DNA of 64,000 nucleotides from Azoarcus sp. L1K30 (GTDB lineage Bacteria; Pseudomonadota; Gammaproteobacteria; Burkholderiales; Rhodocyclaceae): positions 4,431,218-4,495,217 of the forward strand of contig NZ_JAGRRD010000001.1 in assembly GCF_018122735.1 (NCBI RefSeq). Direction: 5' to 3'. A model generated the notes under the pieces. That model had not been told where the DNA came from, did no database searches, and saw nothing but the letters and a program-made list of their open reading frames with translations. The translations under genes and the position numbers were made by a program. Shown here in pieces: positions 18,788-27,166 of the stretch (within the stretch, counting starts at the first letter, position 1; each line of letters starts with the position of its first letter).

Positions 18788-19384
18788 ATGGTTTCTCACG
18801 CTGATTCACCCCGTTCCAACGGCCCGCACGATGACGACTTCGAGCTTGAGCCGCCAAGCAAGAGCAGCCGCAAGCGCGCGATGCAGGCGCTGCAGGACCT
18901 GGGCGCCGAACTCGTTGCCCTGCCGCCGACACGTTTGCGCAAGGTGCCGCTGCCCGAATCCCTGTTCATCGCCATCCGCGACGCGCAGCGCCTGACGCGC
19001 AGGGACGAAGCCCTGCGCCGGCAGATGCAGTACATCGGCAAGCTGATGCGCAGTGTCGATCCCGCGCCGATTCAGGCGCAGCTGGAGCTTTTTCGCGGCC
19101 TGTCTTCAGCGGAAGTGGCACGTCAGCATCGGCTGGAAAAGCTGCGCAGCGACCTGATCGAGGACGAAAAGGTCATCGAGTACATCGTCGAGACCTGGCC
19201 CGAGGTCGATCTGCAGCACTTGCGCACCTTGCGTCGCAATGCGCTCAAGGAGCGCGAACAGAACAAGCCACCAAAGGCCTTTCGCGAGATCTTCAAGGTC
19301 TTGCGCGATCTCGATCGTGCCGGCGTGGCAGCGGACGATGACGATGAACCCGACGATAGCGACGACGCGGAGCACCACGCATGA
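18788..19384 (+). CDS. yjgA: Ribosome-associated protein YjgA/DarP (DUF615)
   Basis: A 198-residue, highly charged helical protein of the DUF615 family. In E. coli the homologue (DarP) associates with late 50S assembly intermediates. The family core is visible from KSSRKRAMQALQDLGAELV through LPESLFIAIRDAQRLTRRDEALRRQ to QYIGKLMRS. The C-terminus is acidic. The last four bases overlap the start of mog, so the genes are translationally coupled. The yjgA-pmbA divergent pair is also seen in E. coli and other Proteobacteria, which supports the call. Confidence 0.92.
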   Translation: MVSHADSPRSNGPHDDDFELEPPSKSSRKRAMQALQDLGAELVALPPTRLRKVPLPESLFIAIRDAQRLTRRDEALRRQMQYIGKLMRSVDPAPIQAQLELFRGLSSAEVARQHRLEKLRSDLIEDEKVIEYIVETWPEVDLQHLRTLRRNALKEREQNKPPKAFREIFKVLRDLDRAGVAADDDDEPDDSDDAEHHA

Positions 19385-19968
19385 GTGAACACATCAAGAT
19401 TGGCCTGGTCTCGATCAGCGACCGGGCGTCCGACGGCCGTTACGAGGATCAGGGCATTCCTGCGCTGAAGGACTGGTTGGGCAAGGCGCTGACGTCGCCG
19501 TGGTCGGCCGAGACGCGATTGATTCCGGATGAACGTCCGATCATCGAGAGAACCCTGATCGAGCTGGCCGATCGGGCGGGGTGTTCGTTGATCCTCACCA
19601 CCGGTGGTACCGGCCCTTCCCCGCGCGACGTGACCCCCGAGGCCACGCTGGCCGTGGGCGACAAGGAAATGCCCGGTTACGGCGAGGAAATGCGTCGCAT
19701 CAGCCTGAATTTCGTACCCACGGCCATTCTGTCGCGGCAGGTTGCCGTGATCCGGGGCAAGACCCTGATCATCAACCTGCCCGGACAGCCGAAGTCGATC
19801 AAGGAAACCCTGGAAGGCGTGCGTGCCGCCGATGGCAGCGTGGTGCATGTCGGCATCTTTGCGGCCACGCCCTATTGCATCGATCTCATGGGGGGGCCCT
19901 ACATTGAAACCGATGCAGCGGTCATCAAGGCCTGGCGGCCGAAACACGCCGTCCGCCCGCAAGCCTGA
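19381..19968 (+). CDS. mog: Molybdopterin adenylyltransferase
   Basis: Mog activates molybdopterin by adenylylation before molybdate insertion. The 195-residue length matches the enzyme, and GLVSISDRASDG, LILTTGGTGPSPRDVTPEA and INLPGQPKSIKETL are the substrate-binding blocks of the MogA/MoaB fold. The extended C-terminus with GGPYIETD separates Mog from the shorter MoaB. The context is informative: the next genes, convergent on the other strand, encode the molybdoenzyme MsrP and its haem partner. The two operons are separated by a strong hairpin. Confidence 0.93.
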   Translation: MSEHIKIGLVSISDRASDGRYEDQGIPALKDWLGKALTSPWSAETRLIPDERPIIERTLIELADRAGCSLILTTGGTGPSPRDVTPEATLAVGDKEMPGYGEEMRRISLNFVPTAILSRQVAVIRGKTLIINLPGQPKSIKETLEGVRAADGSVVHVGIFAATPYCIDLMGGPYIETDAAVIKAWRPKHAVRPQA

Positions 19969-19997
19969 CCACCGCACGCGCACCGATTGAAAATCGC

Positions 19998-20032
19998 GGC
20001 CCCGGCAGCACGATTCATCTGCTGCCGGGGCC
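19998..20032. terminator. Strong hairpin between convergent mog and msrQ
   Basis: A perfect 13-bp GC-rich stem (GGCCCCGGCAGCA paired with TGCTGCCGGGGCC) around a nine-base loop. On the minus strand it is followed shortly by ATTTTC, so it can end the msrP-msrQ transcript. On the plus strand there is no proper T-run. Confidence 0.75.
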
Positions 20033-20037
20033 GGCGT

Positions 20038-20721
20038 TCATTTGGGTACGATGCGAATCACGCTGCCCTTGAGCGATGCCGCTCGCGGCGGCGGCGCGGA
20101 AAGTTGCCGGCGCCGCTCCTGTTCGCGCCACCAGGCGCGCACGCCAAGCAGCGCGGCGAGAATCACGCCGTAGATCACCGGTTGCAAGATGTCTGCCTTG
20201 ACCAGCCACCAGTAGTGCAGCACACCGAAGATCGCGATCGCGTACACCGAGCGATGCAGCGCCTGCCAGCGTCGGCCGCCGAGACGCTTGATGGCGGCAT
20301 TGGTGGAGGTCGCCGCGAGCGGCACCATCAGCACCAGTGCAGTGAAGCCGACTGTGATGTACGGGCGTTTCAGGATGTCCTTGGCAATCGCGGCCCAGTC
20401 GAAGAACTGATCGAGCCACAGATAGATGGCGAAGTGCGCCACACCGTAGGCGAAGGCGAACAGGCCGAGCATGCGGCGCAGTCGCACCAGCCAGTGCAGG
20501 CCGGTGAGGCGCCGCAGCGGGGTGACGGCCAGCGTGATGAGCAGGAAGCGCAGGGTCCAGCTGCCGGTGGCGTGAGTGATGGTTTCGATCGGGTTGGCGC
20601 CGAGCTGATCGGCGCGCCAGCCCAGGACGAGCTGTGCGGCGGGAATCAGGCACAGCAGGAACAGGAAGGCCTTGATTGCGCCGATCTGGTCGGCGCTGAC
20701 GGTTCGCATGGCAGTGGTCAT
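20038..20721 (-). CDS. msrQ: MsrQ, haem-binding membrane subunit of MsrPQ
   Basis: A 227-residue integral membrane b-type cytochrome (formerly YedZ) that passes electrons from the quinone pool to MsrP. Six or so membrane helices are visible, with haem-ligand candidates in GVAHFAIYLW, ALHRSVYAIA and GVLHYWWLVK. The start is the ATG giving MTTAMRTVSADQIG; a second ATG four codons downstream is possible. It lies 13 bases after the msrP stop on the same strand, which is the usual order. The C-terminal tail is basic and cytoplasmic. Confidence 0.92.
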   Translation of the reverse strand: MTTAMRTVSADQIGAIKAFLFLLCLIPAAQLVLGWRADQLGANPIETITHATGSWTLRFLLITLAVTPLRRLTGLHWLVRLRRMLGLFAFAYGVAHFAIYLWLDQFFDWAAIAKDILKRPYITVGFTALVLMVPLAATSTNAAIKRLGGRRWQALHRSVYAIAIFGVLHYWWLVKADILQPVIYGVILAALLGVRAWWREQERRRQLSAPPPRAASLKGSVIRIVPK

Positions 20722-20734
20722 GTGGCGAGGATAC

Positions 20735-21679
20735 TCAGAACTGCTTGCGCAGGTCCATGCCCTGATAGAGGCTGGCGACCTGGTCTGCATAGCCGTTGAA
20801 CATCAGCGTCGGACGCTTGCGGAATTCACCGATGCGACGTTCGCTGGACTGGCTCCAGCGCGGATGATCGACTTCCGGGTTCACGTTCGAATAGAACCCG
20901 TATTCGTGCGGAGCGGACTTGTTCCAGGCCGTGGCCGGCTGGGTTTCATGCAGGCGGATCGCGACGATGGACTTTGCGCTCTTGAAGCCGTACTTCCAGG
21001 GCACCACGATGCGAACTGGCGCGCCATTCTGGTTCGGCAGTACCTCACCATACAGGCCGACCGTCAGCAGGGTCAGCGGATGCATGGCCTCGTCCAGGCG
21101 CAGCCCCTCGGTGTAGGGCCAGTCGAGAATCCGGCGTCGGGTCATGATCTCGGGGTCGTAGTGGGTGACGAACTCGACGAACTTCGCGCTGCCGAGCGGA
21201 TCGACCTGCTTGAGCAGGGTGGCCAGCGGAAATCCCACCCAGGGCACCACCATGGACCACGCTTCGACGCAGCGCAGGCGATAGATGCGTTCCTCGAGGG
21301 GGGCGAGCTTGAGCAAGGCGTCGATGTCGAAGGTGCGCGGCTTGCCGACGAGGCCCTCGACCCGGACCGTCCATGGCTGCACCTTCATGATGCCGGCGTT
21401 CTGCGCCGGGTCTTCCTTGCCGGTGCCGAATTCGTAGTAGTTGTTGTAGCTGGTCACGGCCTTGTAGGGCGTCTTTTCTTCCTTGATGCTGAACGGTGAG
21501 GTTTGCAGCGGCGACAGTTTCATCGGCGCGGCAGCGGCCGGGCTCGGCAGACCACTCCATACGGCAGCGCCGGCAATCACGCCCGCGCCGGCCTTGAGCA
21601 GGAAGCGACGGCGGTCTTCGAATAGGGCGCGCGGGGTAATCTCGGAGGCGACGATATCGTCGGGGCGTTTGATGAGCAT
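20735..21679 (-). CDS. msrP: MsrP, periplasmic methionine sulfoxide reductase
   Basis: The catalytic molybdoenzyme (formerly YedY) that reduces methionine sulfoxide in periplasmic proteins oxidised by reactive chlorine or oxygen species. The 314-residue precursor has a twin-arginine signal ([19 protein letters not shown]), as required for export of a folded cofactor protein. [18 protein letters not shown] contains the Cys that ligates molybdenum. The neighbours add support: msrQ follows, mog is convergent, and an ECF sigma / anti-sigma pair lies just upstream. The 134-base gap before this gene probably holds its own promoter. Confidence 0.95.
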   Translation of the reverse strand: MLIKRPDDIVASEITPRALFEDRRRFLLKAGAGVIAGAAVWSGLPSPAAAAPMKLSPLQTSPFSIKEEKTPYKAVTSYNNYYEFGTGKEDPAQNAGIMKVQPWTVRVEGLVGKPRTFDIDALLKLAPLEERIYRLRCVEAWSMVVPWVGFPLATLLKQVDPLGSAKFVEFVTHYDPEIMTRRRILDWPYTEGLRLDEAMHPLTLLTVGLYGEVLPNQNGAPVRIVVPWKYGFKSAKSIVAIRLHETQPATAWNKSAPHEYGFYSNVNPEVDHPRWSQSSERRIGEFRKRPTLMFNGYADQVASLYQGMDLRKQF

Positions 21680-21738
21680 GATCGGAGTCCGTTAGTGATG
21701 GCTGGCGGGATAATGCTGAGTCGCGTATCGGTCGTCCG

Positions 21739-21747
21739 TTCTTACAC
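21739..21747 (-). promoter_or_regulatory. Candidate ECF-type -35 element upstream of msrP
   Basis: On the minus strand GTGTAAGAA lies about 60 bases before the msrP start. It resembles GTGGGAATA in front of the lipoprotein-sigma-anti-sigma operon (23556-23564), and the downstream sequences show weak similarity at the same spacing. The match rests on only two sites. Confidence 0.25.
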
Positions 21748-21813
21748 ACGACGCGGAAACAGGGTGCGACATACGTGCGCTAGGGTTGTGACGTCAGCGG
21801 ATGCAAAGGGTTC

Positions 21814-22575
21814 TCAGCGCAGGAGCTGACGATAGACGTCGGTGGCCGCGGGCAGCAGCGCCTGGCGCGACATCCTGCCCGACAGCGCGTAGGCAAGGCC
21901 GCCGTCTATCCAGTAGAAGGTCCCGATGTCGTCGTGCTCGGCAAAGCGGAAGGCCGTATCGTCCCTTCGGTCCGGATCCACGCTGACGTACAGGGTGAGG
22001 CGCTCACCGGCGTCGTTCTCATACATGAACTGCGCGCTGGGGCCTGCATCGGCACTCAGCAGACGTCCGCCCATCAGCTGATAGCCGTGGCGGTCGAGCG
22101 CCGGGATGTGCAATGTGCGGCCGAGGCGCTTGGAGAGCCAGGCTACCAGATGCTGTTCCTGATCGGCGCCGACCTCGACTGCGTGGCGTTGCTCCGGACT
22201 GAATACCGCGTGGGCGATGGCTGCATTGCGCACCAGCTGGGTGGGGGCGTCGTCCGGGTGGCGACCGAGCTGGTAGCCGGTGGCGATGCCGAGCAGGCTG
22301 CCGAACGCGATCCAGCCCACCGCCGCGGCCATGGCGAGCGAACGGCGGGGACGGCGCACCGCCTCTCGCAGTCGCGCCGGAATGGCTTCTTCGGCGACCG
22401 GGTCGTAAGCACTGTGGAGGGCGGCGTTGAGTTCCCGCCAATGGTTCAGCGTCTGCGCCTTGTCGGGATGTGCCGCAAGCCAGGCTTCGACCTCGGCGCG
22501 GCGCTCTGCTTCCAGCCGGCCATCGGTCCAGGCGTGGAGGTCGTCTTCGGATATCGGTGGCGAGGCCATGGTCAC
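21814..22575 (-). CDS. Transmembrane anti-sigma factor
   Basis: A 253-residue single-pass membrane protein. The N-terminal cytoplasmic domain (ISEDDLHAWTDGRLEAERRAEVEAWLAAHP) is the sigma-binding helix bundle of RsiW/RskA-like anti-sigma factors; one TM helix lies near residues 86-108 (MAAAVGWIAFGSLLGIATGY), followed by a periplasmic domain of about 145 residues. There is no Cys anywhere, so the zinc-binding HxxxCxxC site of the classical ZAS family is absent and thiol-based sensing is unlikely. It overlaps the ECF sigma gene by four bases. The start could be the second Met (MASPP). It probably holds the sigma factor at the membrane until an envelope signal appears. Confidence 0.85.
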   Translation of the reverse strand: MTMASPPISEDDLHAWTDGRLEAERRAEVEAWLAAHPDKAQTLNHWRELNAALHSAYDPVAEEAIPARLREAVRRPRRSLAMAAAVGWIAFGSLLGIATGYQLGRHPDDAPTQLVRNAAIAHAVFSPEQRHAVEVGADQEQHLVAWLSKRLGRTLHIPALDRHGYQLMGGRLLSADAGPSAQFMYENDAGERLTLYVSVDPDRRDDTAFRFAEHDDIGTFYWIDGGLAYALSGRMSRQALLPAATDVYRQLLR

Positions 22576-23078
22576 TTCACCCGCTTGAGATGAGAGGCTT
22601 GCATTTCGTCTCCGTCCAGCGCCGCACGGAGACGGGTGCGGGCTCGCGACAGCCGTGACATCACTGTCCCGACCGGTGTGCCGGTGATGGCGGCCACCTC
22701 CTGGTAGCTGAGGTCTTCGAGTCCGACCAGCAGCAGTACTTCGCGCTGGTCTGGCGGCAGTGCGTCCAGCGCGCGATCGAGATCGCGTAACGCGAGGCCG
22801 TTTGCAAGCGTGTCACGCACGCTGCTCTCGGGAAGCGTGTCTTCGTCCCGGTATTCGATGGGCGAGGGTCTGCGCACGTCATTGACGAACTGGTTGTGCA
22901 TCATCGTCATCAGCCATCCACGCAGGTTGCCCGGGCGCCACAGGCGCCACTTGCCGAGAGCTCGCTCAAGGGTGTCCTGCACAAGATCGTCGGCGCGGTT
23001 GGGGTCGCCCGTCAACGCTCGCGCATAGCGGCGCAGAGGCGGAATCTCCGCCAGCAGGTCGCGTTCGTGCAGGATCAT
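22572..23078 (-). CDS. ECF RNA polymerase sigma factor
   Basis: A 168-residue group IV sigma factor. Region 2 is visible at YARALTGDPNRADDLVQDTLERAL and the following RGWLMTMMHNQFVNDVRR; region 4 at LPPDQREVLLLVGLEDLSYQEVA and VGTVMSRLSRARTRLR. It is followed by its anti-sigma gene with an ATGA overlap and preceded by a small lipoprotein gene. Position between this lipoprotein and msrPQ suggests a regulon for periplasmic oxidative or chlorine stress; that role is inference. A sigma factor system controlling MsrPQ is known in the related Azospira. Confidence 0.93.
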   Translation of the reverse strand: MILHERDLLAEIPPLRRYARALTGDPNRADDLVQDTLERALGKWRLWRPGNLRGWLMTMMHNQFVNDVRRPSPIEYRDEDTLPESSVRDTLANGLALRDLDRALDALPPDQREVLLLVGLEDLSYQEVAAITGTPVGTVMSRLSRARTRLRAALDGDEMQASHLKRVK

Positions 23079-23101
23079 CGCTACGTGTGCCGCTCAGGCG
23101 C

Positions 23102-23503
23102 TCAGGGGCGCGCGAGGTGCCAGACCCCGTTGAATCCGTCACCGCTGCGGTCGCCCGGTTTCGTGTCCTTGATCCACTGGTACAGCGGTTTGCCCTTGTA
23201 TGCCCATTGTTTGCTGCCATCGTCACGCGTAATGGGTGTCCAGTCGCTCATCGGCTTGGCGTCGGCCGCGGCCGTGAGCGGCGGCCAGTTGGTGGCGCAG
23301 GGACCATTGCATACGCTCTTGCCGGCATTGGCAGGGTCCTTGTCGAAGACATAAAGGCTCATGCCGGTGCTGGTGCTGAGAAAACCATCGTGCTCCATCG
23401 CCGGCATCTCGCCGCTCGTGCCGGCGCTTGCGCAGCCCGCAAGAAGGGCGAGCAATACGGGCGCGGTGGCGCGCCGGAAGGCGGATTGAAAGCGTGTGTT
23501 CAT
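23102..23503 (-). CDS. Small lipoprotein with PF03640-type secreted repeat
   Basis: A 133-residue predicted lipoprotein. The signal peptide ends in a good lipobox (LLALLAGC, Cys near residue 25). The mature part carries the secreted-repeat pattern of COG4315 proteins: GMSLYVFDKDPANAGKSVCNGPC, NWPPL and KPLYQWIKD, with two conserved Cys. Function in this family is unknown; several members lie next to ECF sigma genes. The start has a strong AAGGAGAA ribosome site. It is the first gene of a lipoprotein-sigma-anti-sigma operon and is divergent from aroG. Confidence 0.85.
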   Translation of the reverse strand: MNTRFQSAFRRATAPVLLALLAGCASAGTSGEMPAMEHDGFLSTSTGMSLYVFDKDPANAGKSVCNGPCATNWPPLTAAADAKPMSDWTPITRDDGSKQWAYKGKPLYQWIKDTKPGDRSGDGFNGVWHLARP

Positions 23504-23555
23504 GGTCGTTCTCCTTTGGGTGGGTGTACTGCATGAACAGTGCGCGGGCGCGGAT

Positions 23556-23564
23556 TATTCCCAC
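23556..23564 (-). promoter_or_regulatory. Candidate ECF-type -35 element of the lipoprotein-sigma operon
   Basis: GTGGGAATA on the minus strand lies about 55 bases before the lipoprotein start. GGGAATA-like -35 elements are common for ECF sigma factors, and autoregulation of such operons is usual. No firm -10 can be named. Confidence 0.35.
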
Positions 23565-23666
23565 GGTGTGAAAAGAAATCCGCGGGGATTGACTGCAAGG
23601 CCAGAAAAACGGGGACTTGGGCTAGAATTGTGAGCTCACTTCAGCCTGACTGCAGGGTTTTTCACC

Positions 23667-24752
23667 ATGTCCGCCTCAATGAAGATTCACATCGACGACG
23701 TCCGCATTTCCGAAATCAAGGAGCTGGTGCCGCCTGCGCACGTGTTGCGCGAGTTTCCGGCCACGCCCAAGGCCGCGGAGGTTGCATATGAGGCGCGCCA
23801 GGCCATCCATCGCATTCTCTATGGTGCGGACGACCGCCTGCTGGTGGTGATTGGGCCGTGTTCCATTCACGACCCCCAGGCAGCAATCGAATACGCACAC
23901 AGGCTCAAGGCCGAGGCCGACCGCCTCAAGGGCGACCTGCTGATCGTGATGCGGGTGTATTTCGAGAAGCCGCGTACCACGGTGGGATGGAAGGGGCTGA
24001 TCAATGATCCGCACCTGGACAACAGCTACGCAATCAACGAAGGCGTGCGCCTGGCGCGCAAGCTGTTGTGGGAGGTCAATGAGATCGGTCTGCCTGCGGG
24101 CACCGAGTTCCTCGACATGATCACGCCGCAGTACATCGCGGATCTGATTGCATGGGGGGCGATCGGTGCGCGCACGACCGAAAGCCAGGTTCACCGTGAA
24201 CTCGCCTCCGGCCTGTCGTGTCCGGTCGGGTTCAAGAACGGCACCGACGGCAATGTGCGAATCGCGGTGGATGCGATCAAGGCTGCGCAGGCGCCGCACC
24301 ATTTCCTCAGCGTGACCAAAGCCGGGCACTCGGCCATCGTCAGCACCCGCGGTAACGAGGATTGCCATGCCATTCTGCGTGGCGGCAAGGCGCCCAACTA
24401 CGACGCCGAAAGCGTGGATGCGGCGTGCAAGGATCTGGCCGCCGGTGGTGTGCCGGGCAAGGTGATGGTGGATTTCTCGCATGCCAACAGCCGCAAGCAG
24501 CATCGACTGCAGATCGAGGTGGCGCATGACGTCGCGCGACAGCTGGCCGACGGCGAGGATCGCATCATCGGCGTGATGGTGGAGTCGCACCTCAAGGAAG
24601 GGCGGCAGGACCTCAAGCCGGGCGTCGAACTCGAGTACGGCAAGAGCATCACCGATGCCTGCATTGGCTGGGAAGACAGCGTGCTGGTGCTCGACGTGCT
24701 TGCCGAGGGCGTGCGCCAGCGCAGGGTGCGGCGCGCAGCCGAACTGGAGTAA
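23667..24752 (+). CDS. aroG: 3-deoxy-7-phosphoheptulonate synthase (DAHP synthase, type I)
   Basis: The enzyme condenses phosphoenolpyruvate and erythrose 4-phosphate in the first step of aromatic amino acid synthesis. The 361 residues match AroF/G/H enzymes. GPCSIHDP, MRVYFEKPRTTVGWKGLINDP (partly shown), GARTTESQVHRELASGL and VMVDFSHANSRKQ are the PEP, phosphate and metal-binding blocks. The start could also be the second Met four codons later. A TAGAAT box lies 38 bases before the start. The feedback type (Phe, Tyr or Trp) cannot be told without alignment. A hairpin separates it from the convergent patatin gene. Confidence 0.94.
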   Translation: MSASMKIHIDDVRISEIKELVPPAHVLREFPATPKAAEVAYEARQAIHRILYGADDRLLVVIGPCSIHDPQAAIEYAHRLKAEADRLKGDLLIVMRVYFEKPRTTVGWKGLINDPHLDNSYAINEGVRLARKLLWEVNEIGLPAGTEFLDMITPQYIADLIAWGAIGARTTESQVHRELASGLSCPVGFKNGTDGNVRIAVDAIKAAQAPHHFLSVTKAGHSAIVSTRGNEDCHAILRGGKAPNYDAESVDAACKDLAAGGVPGKVMVDFSHANSRKQHRLQIEVAHDVARQLADGEDRIIGVMVESHLKEGRQDLKPGVELEYGKSITDACIGWEDSVLVLDVLAEGVRQRRVRRAAELE

Positions 24753-24769
24753 TCGGCACGGCAGGGGTT

Positions 24770-24807
24770 GCACCCGAACACGGCCACACGCTGCCGTCTT
24801 CGGGTGC
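24770..24807. terminator. Hairpin between convergent aroG and patatin genes
   Basis: A 9-bp outer stem (GCACCCGAA / TTCGGGTGC) encloses a smaller inner hairpin (ACGGC / GCCGT). No clear T-run follows on either strand, so termination efficiency is uncertain. Confidence 0.55.
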
Positions 24808-24812
24808 TTGCG

Positions 24813-25838
24813 TCAGTAGAACAGCTTGCCGATATCCACCGAAGAGCGCCGGCCCAGCGCCGCATGGTGGGCGTCCAGCCATGCAGTCGTGCGTGTGCGC
24901 CCCTGTTCCCTCAGCATGTCGAGAAAGGCCTGATTCGGAATCAGCCGGGTTTCCGCTGCGAGTTGACTGAGGAGCTCTTCGGCCTCGATCAGGTGGAAAT
25001 GCGTATTGAGCAGGCGTCGTTCGAGTCGGCCCCGAGGCAAGGGGGCAGTGGCCGAAAATTCGCGGGCGTGGGCAAACATCCGCATTTCGCGCAGAAAGGT
25101 CGAATTGAAGGCGAGGTCAAGGGTGCGCGCCTGGATCTCGTCACTGCCGCGTGGTGTGTTGCCATGCAGCAACGGATTCAGTAGCACCAGCAGGATGTCG
25201 TTGGCGGCGCAATCGTAGAAGAGGGGAAAGACTGCCGGGTTGGCCGAATAGGCGCCATCCCAGTAGGGATGGCCGTCGATTTCGATTGCGCGCTGCATCA
25301 GGGGCAGGCAGGCGGAGGCGGAGACCGCTGCCGCGCTGATTTCATGCGCCGAGAACAGTCTCAGCCTGCCGGTATTGGCGTTGGTGGCGGCGACGAAGAG
25401 TTTGACCGGGCAGTCGGCGCGCAAGGCTTCGAAGTCGACTTGACTGGTGAGGATCTCGCGCAGCGGATCGACGTTCAGGGGGTTAAGCTGTTCGGGGGAG
25501 AAATTTTGCGCCCATTTGAGCATCAGCTTGATTCCGGCGGACAGACCTGCGCCGGCCGGGTCGCCGTTGCCGAATGGCATGTCCGCAGCGGCACTCGCGC
25601 CCACCGCGTGCCAGAATCGGGCGAGCGCCTCGCGGGCGCCGTCGCGGCCGCCGAGACGAAGACCGTGGGCAAGAACAACCGCATTCATCGCCCCTGCGCT
25701 GGTGCCGCTGATACCTTCGAAATGCACACGGCCGTCTTCGAGCAAGGCGTCGAGCACGCCCCAGGTGAACGCGCCGTGGGCGCCGCCGCCTTGCAGGGCG
25801 AGATTGATGGTGTGCCTGGGAGAGCGGCGAAACAGCAT
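24813..25838 (-). CDS. Patatin-like phospholipase family protein
   Basis: A 341-residue predicted lipid acyl hydrolase with the Ser-Asp dyad. The oxyanion loop is LALQGGGAHGAF, the nucleophile lies in GISGTSAGAMNAV, and the catalytic Asp is in DGAYSANPAVFP. There is no signal peptide, so it is cytoplasmic or exported by another route. I chose the ATG at 25838 because AAGGAG sits just upstream; the longer frame adds 12 residues with no support. A DNA polymerase IV gene is divergent, with about 180 bases between. Substrate and role are not known; bacterial patatins range from phospholipid turnover to polyhydroxybutyrate depolymerisation. Confidence 0.87.
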   Translation of the reverse strand: MLFRRSPRHTINLALQGGGAHGAFTWGVLDALLEDGRVHFEGISGTSAGAMNAVVLAHGLRLGGRDGAREALARFWHAVGASAAADMPFGNGDPAGAGLSAGIKLMLKWAQNFSPEQLNPLNVDPLREILTSQVDFEALRADCPVKLFVAATNANTGRLRLFSAHEISAAAVSASACLPLMQRAIEIDGHPYWDGAYSANPAVFPLFYDCAANDILLVLLNPLLHGNTPRGSDEIQARTLDLAFNSTFLREMRMFAHAREFSATAPLPRGRLERRLLNTHFHLIEAEELLSQLAAETRLIPNQAFLDMLREQGRTRTTAWLDAHHAALGRRSSVDIGKLFY

Positions 25839-26016
25839 GACGGACTCCTTGTTGCAGCGGCCGGATTGAAGCATGCTCGCGGTTCGGCGTTACGCCGGGC
25901 GCTACGCCATCATCGCATTGTCGTGCAGCAATGTGTGTCTCCAATGTCGCGCAAAGTGGCTGGGATGCGTCGTCGTGTAGCGGGGTGACGGGTACAGGCC
26001 GGAGGGAAGCGTTCAA

Positions 26017-27132
26017 TTGCAGGTCAGTGATGCGGGCAACCCGCAGCGTGTCGACAGCGGCGCGGCGCACGTGCGCAAGATCATCCATTGCGACTGTGAC
26101 TGCTTTTACGCTGCGGTGGAAATGCGCGACGACCCCGCGCTGCGGGGGAGGCCGGTCGCCGTTGGTGGGCGTGCCGAGTCGCGCGGCGTCATCGCGACCT
26201 GCAATTACGAGGCGCGTGCGTTCGGCGTACATTCGGCCATGTCCACGATGCGGGCGATGAAACTGTGTCCGCAGCTGGTGCTCTTGCCACCGGATTTCGA
26301 GCGTTACCGGGCGGCATCGCGCCAGATCCTGGATATCTATCGGGCCTACACGCCGCTGGTGGAGCCGCTTTCTCTCGATGAGGCCTATCTCGACGTTACC
26401 GGCGTATCGCTCTGTCAGGGGTCGGCGACGCTGATGGCGCGGGAGATGCGGGCGCGTATTCAGGCAGAAGTCGGGATCACGGCGTCGGCCGGTATCGCCC
26501 CGAACAAGTTCATCGCCAAGGTCGCGAGCGACTGGAACAAGCCCGACGGACAGTATGTCGTGCGGCCGCAGGATGTGGACGCCTTCGTCGAGGCGCTGCC
26601 GGTGAAGAAGCTGTTCGGCGTGGGCAAGGTCACCGCCGCGCGCTTGAGCCGACTGGGCGTGGAAAACTGCGGCGACTTGCGCGCCTGGTCACTGACCGAG
26701 CTGAGCCGCGAATTCGGCGCATTCGGCGCCAGTCTGCACGCCCTTTGCAGGGGCATCGACAACCGGCCGGTGCGTCCCGATCGCATTCGCAAGTCGCTTT
26801 CGGTGGAAACAACCTATGTGAAGGATCTGCCCGATCTGGCCGCCTGCCGTGCGGCACTGCCGGCGCTGGTGGACGAGTTTTCGCGCCGCTTCGAACGGGC
26901 CCGGGAAACGCGGCCGGTGCACAAGGCCGTGGTGAAGATCAAATTTGCCGATTTCTCGCAAACGACCGTGGAGTGCGTGGCGACCGCGCCCGACCAAACC
27001 GTGTGGATGGCGCTGCTGGAAGAGGGGCATGCCAGGCGCGGATTGCCGGTGCGCCTGCTCGGTGTGGGTGTGCGCTTTGGTGAGGAACCGCGTGCAGCAT
27101 CCCATTCGGGGCAGATCGGGCTGTTCGGCTAG
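26017..27132 (+). CDS. dinB: DNA polymerase IV (Y family)
   Basis: A 371-residue translesion polymerase. IHCDCDCFYAAVE and LSLDEAYLDVTG carry the catalytic acidic residues; the first motif has Cys where many DinB proteins have Met or Val (DMDCFFA). SAGIAPNKFIAKVASDWNKPDG is the fingers/palm region. The helix-hairpin-helix (LFGVGKVTAARLSRLGVENC) and little-finger domain follow. I give the TTG at 26017 because GGAGGG lies upstream; a GTG at 26071, giving RKIIHCD directly, fits the family N-terminus better but has a poor ribosome site. No beta-clamp motif other than the C-terminal QIGLFG was noted, and that fits well. Confidence 0.93.
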   Translation: MQVSDAGNPQRVDSGAAHVRKIIHCDCDCFYAAVEMRDDPALRGRPVAVGGRAESRGVIATCNYEARAFGVHSAMSTMRAMKLCPQLVLLPPDFERYRAASRQILDIYRAYTPLVEPLSLDEAYLDVTGVSLCQGSATLMAREMRARIQAEVGITASAGIAPNKFIAKVASDWNKPDGQYVVRPQDVDAFVEALPVKKLFGVGKVTAARLSRLGVENCGDLRAWSLTELSREFGAFGASLHALCRGIDNRPVRPDRIRKSLSVETTYVKDLPDLAACRAALPALVDEFSRRFERARETRPVHKAVVKIKFADFSQTTVECVATAPDQTVWMALLEEGHARRGLPVRLLGVGVRFGEEPRAASHSGQIGLFG

Positions 27133-27166
27133 CGCACATGTGATCGACGGCTGCGAAGTCGCAACA

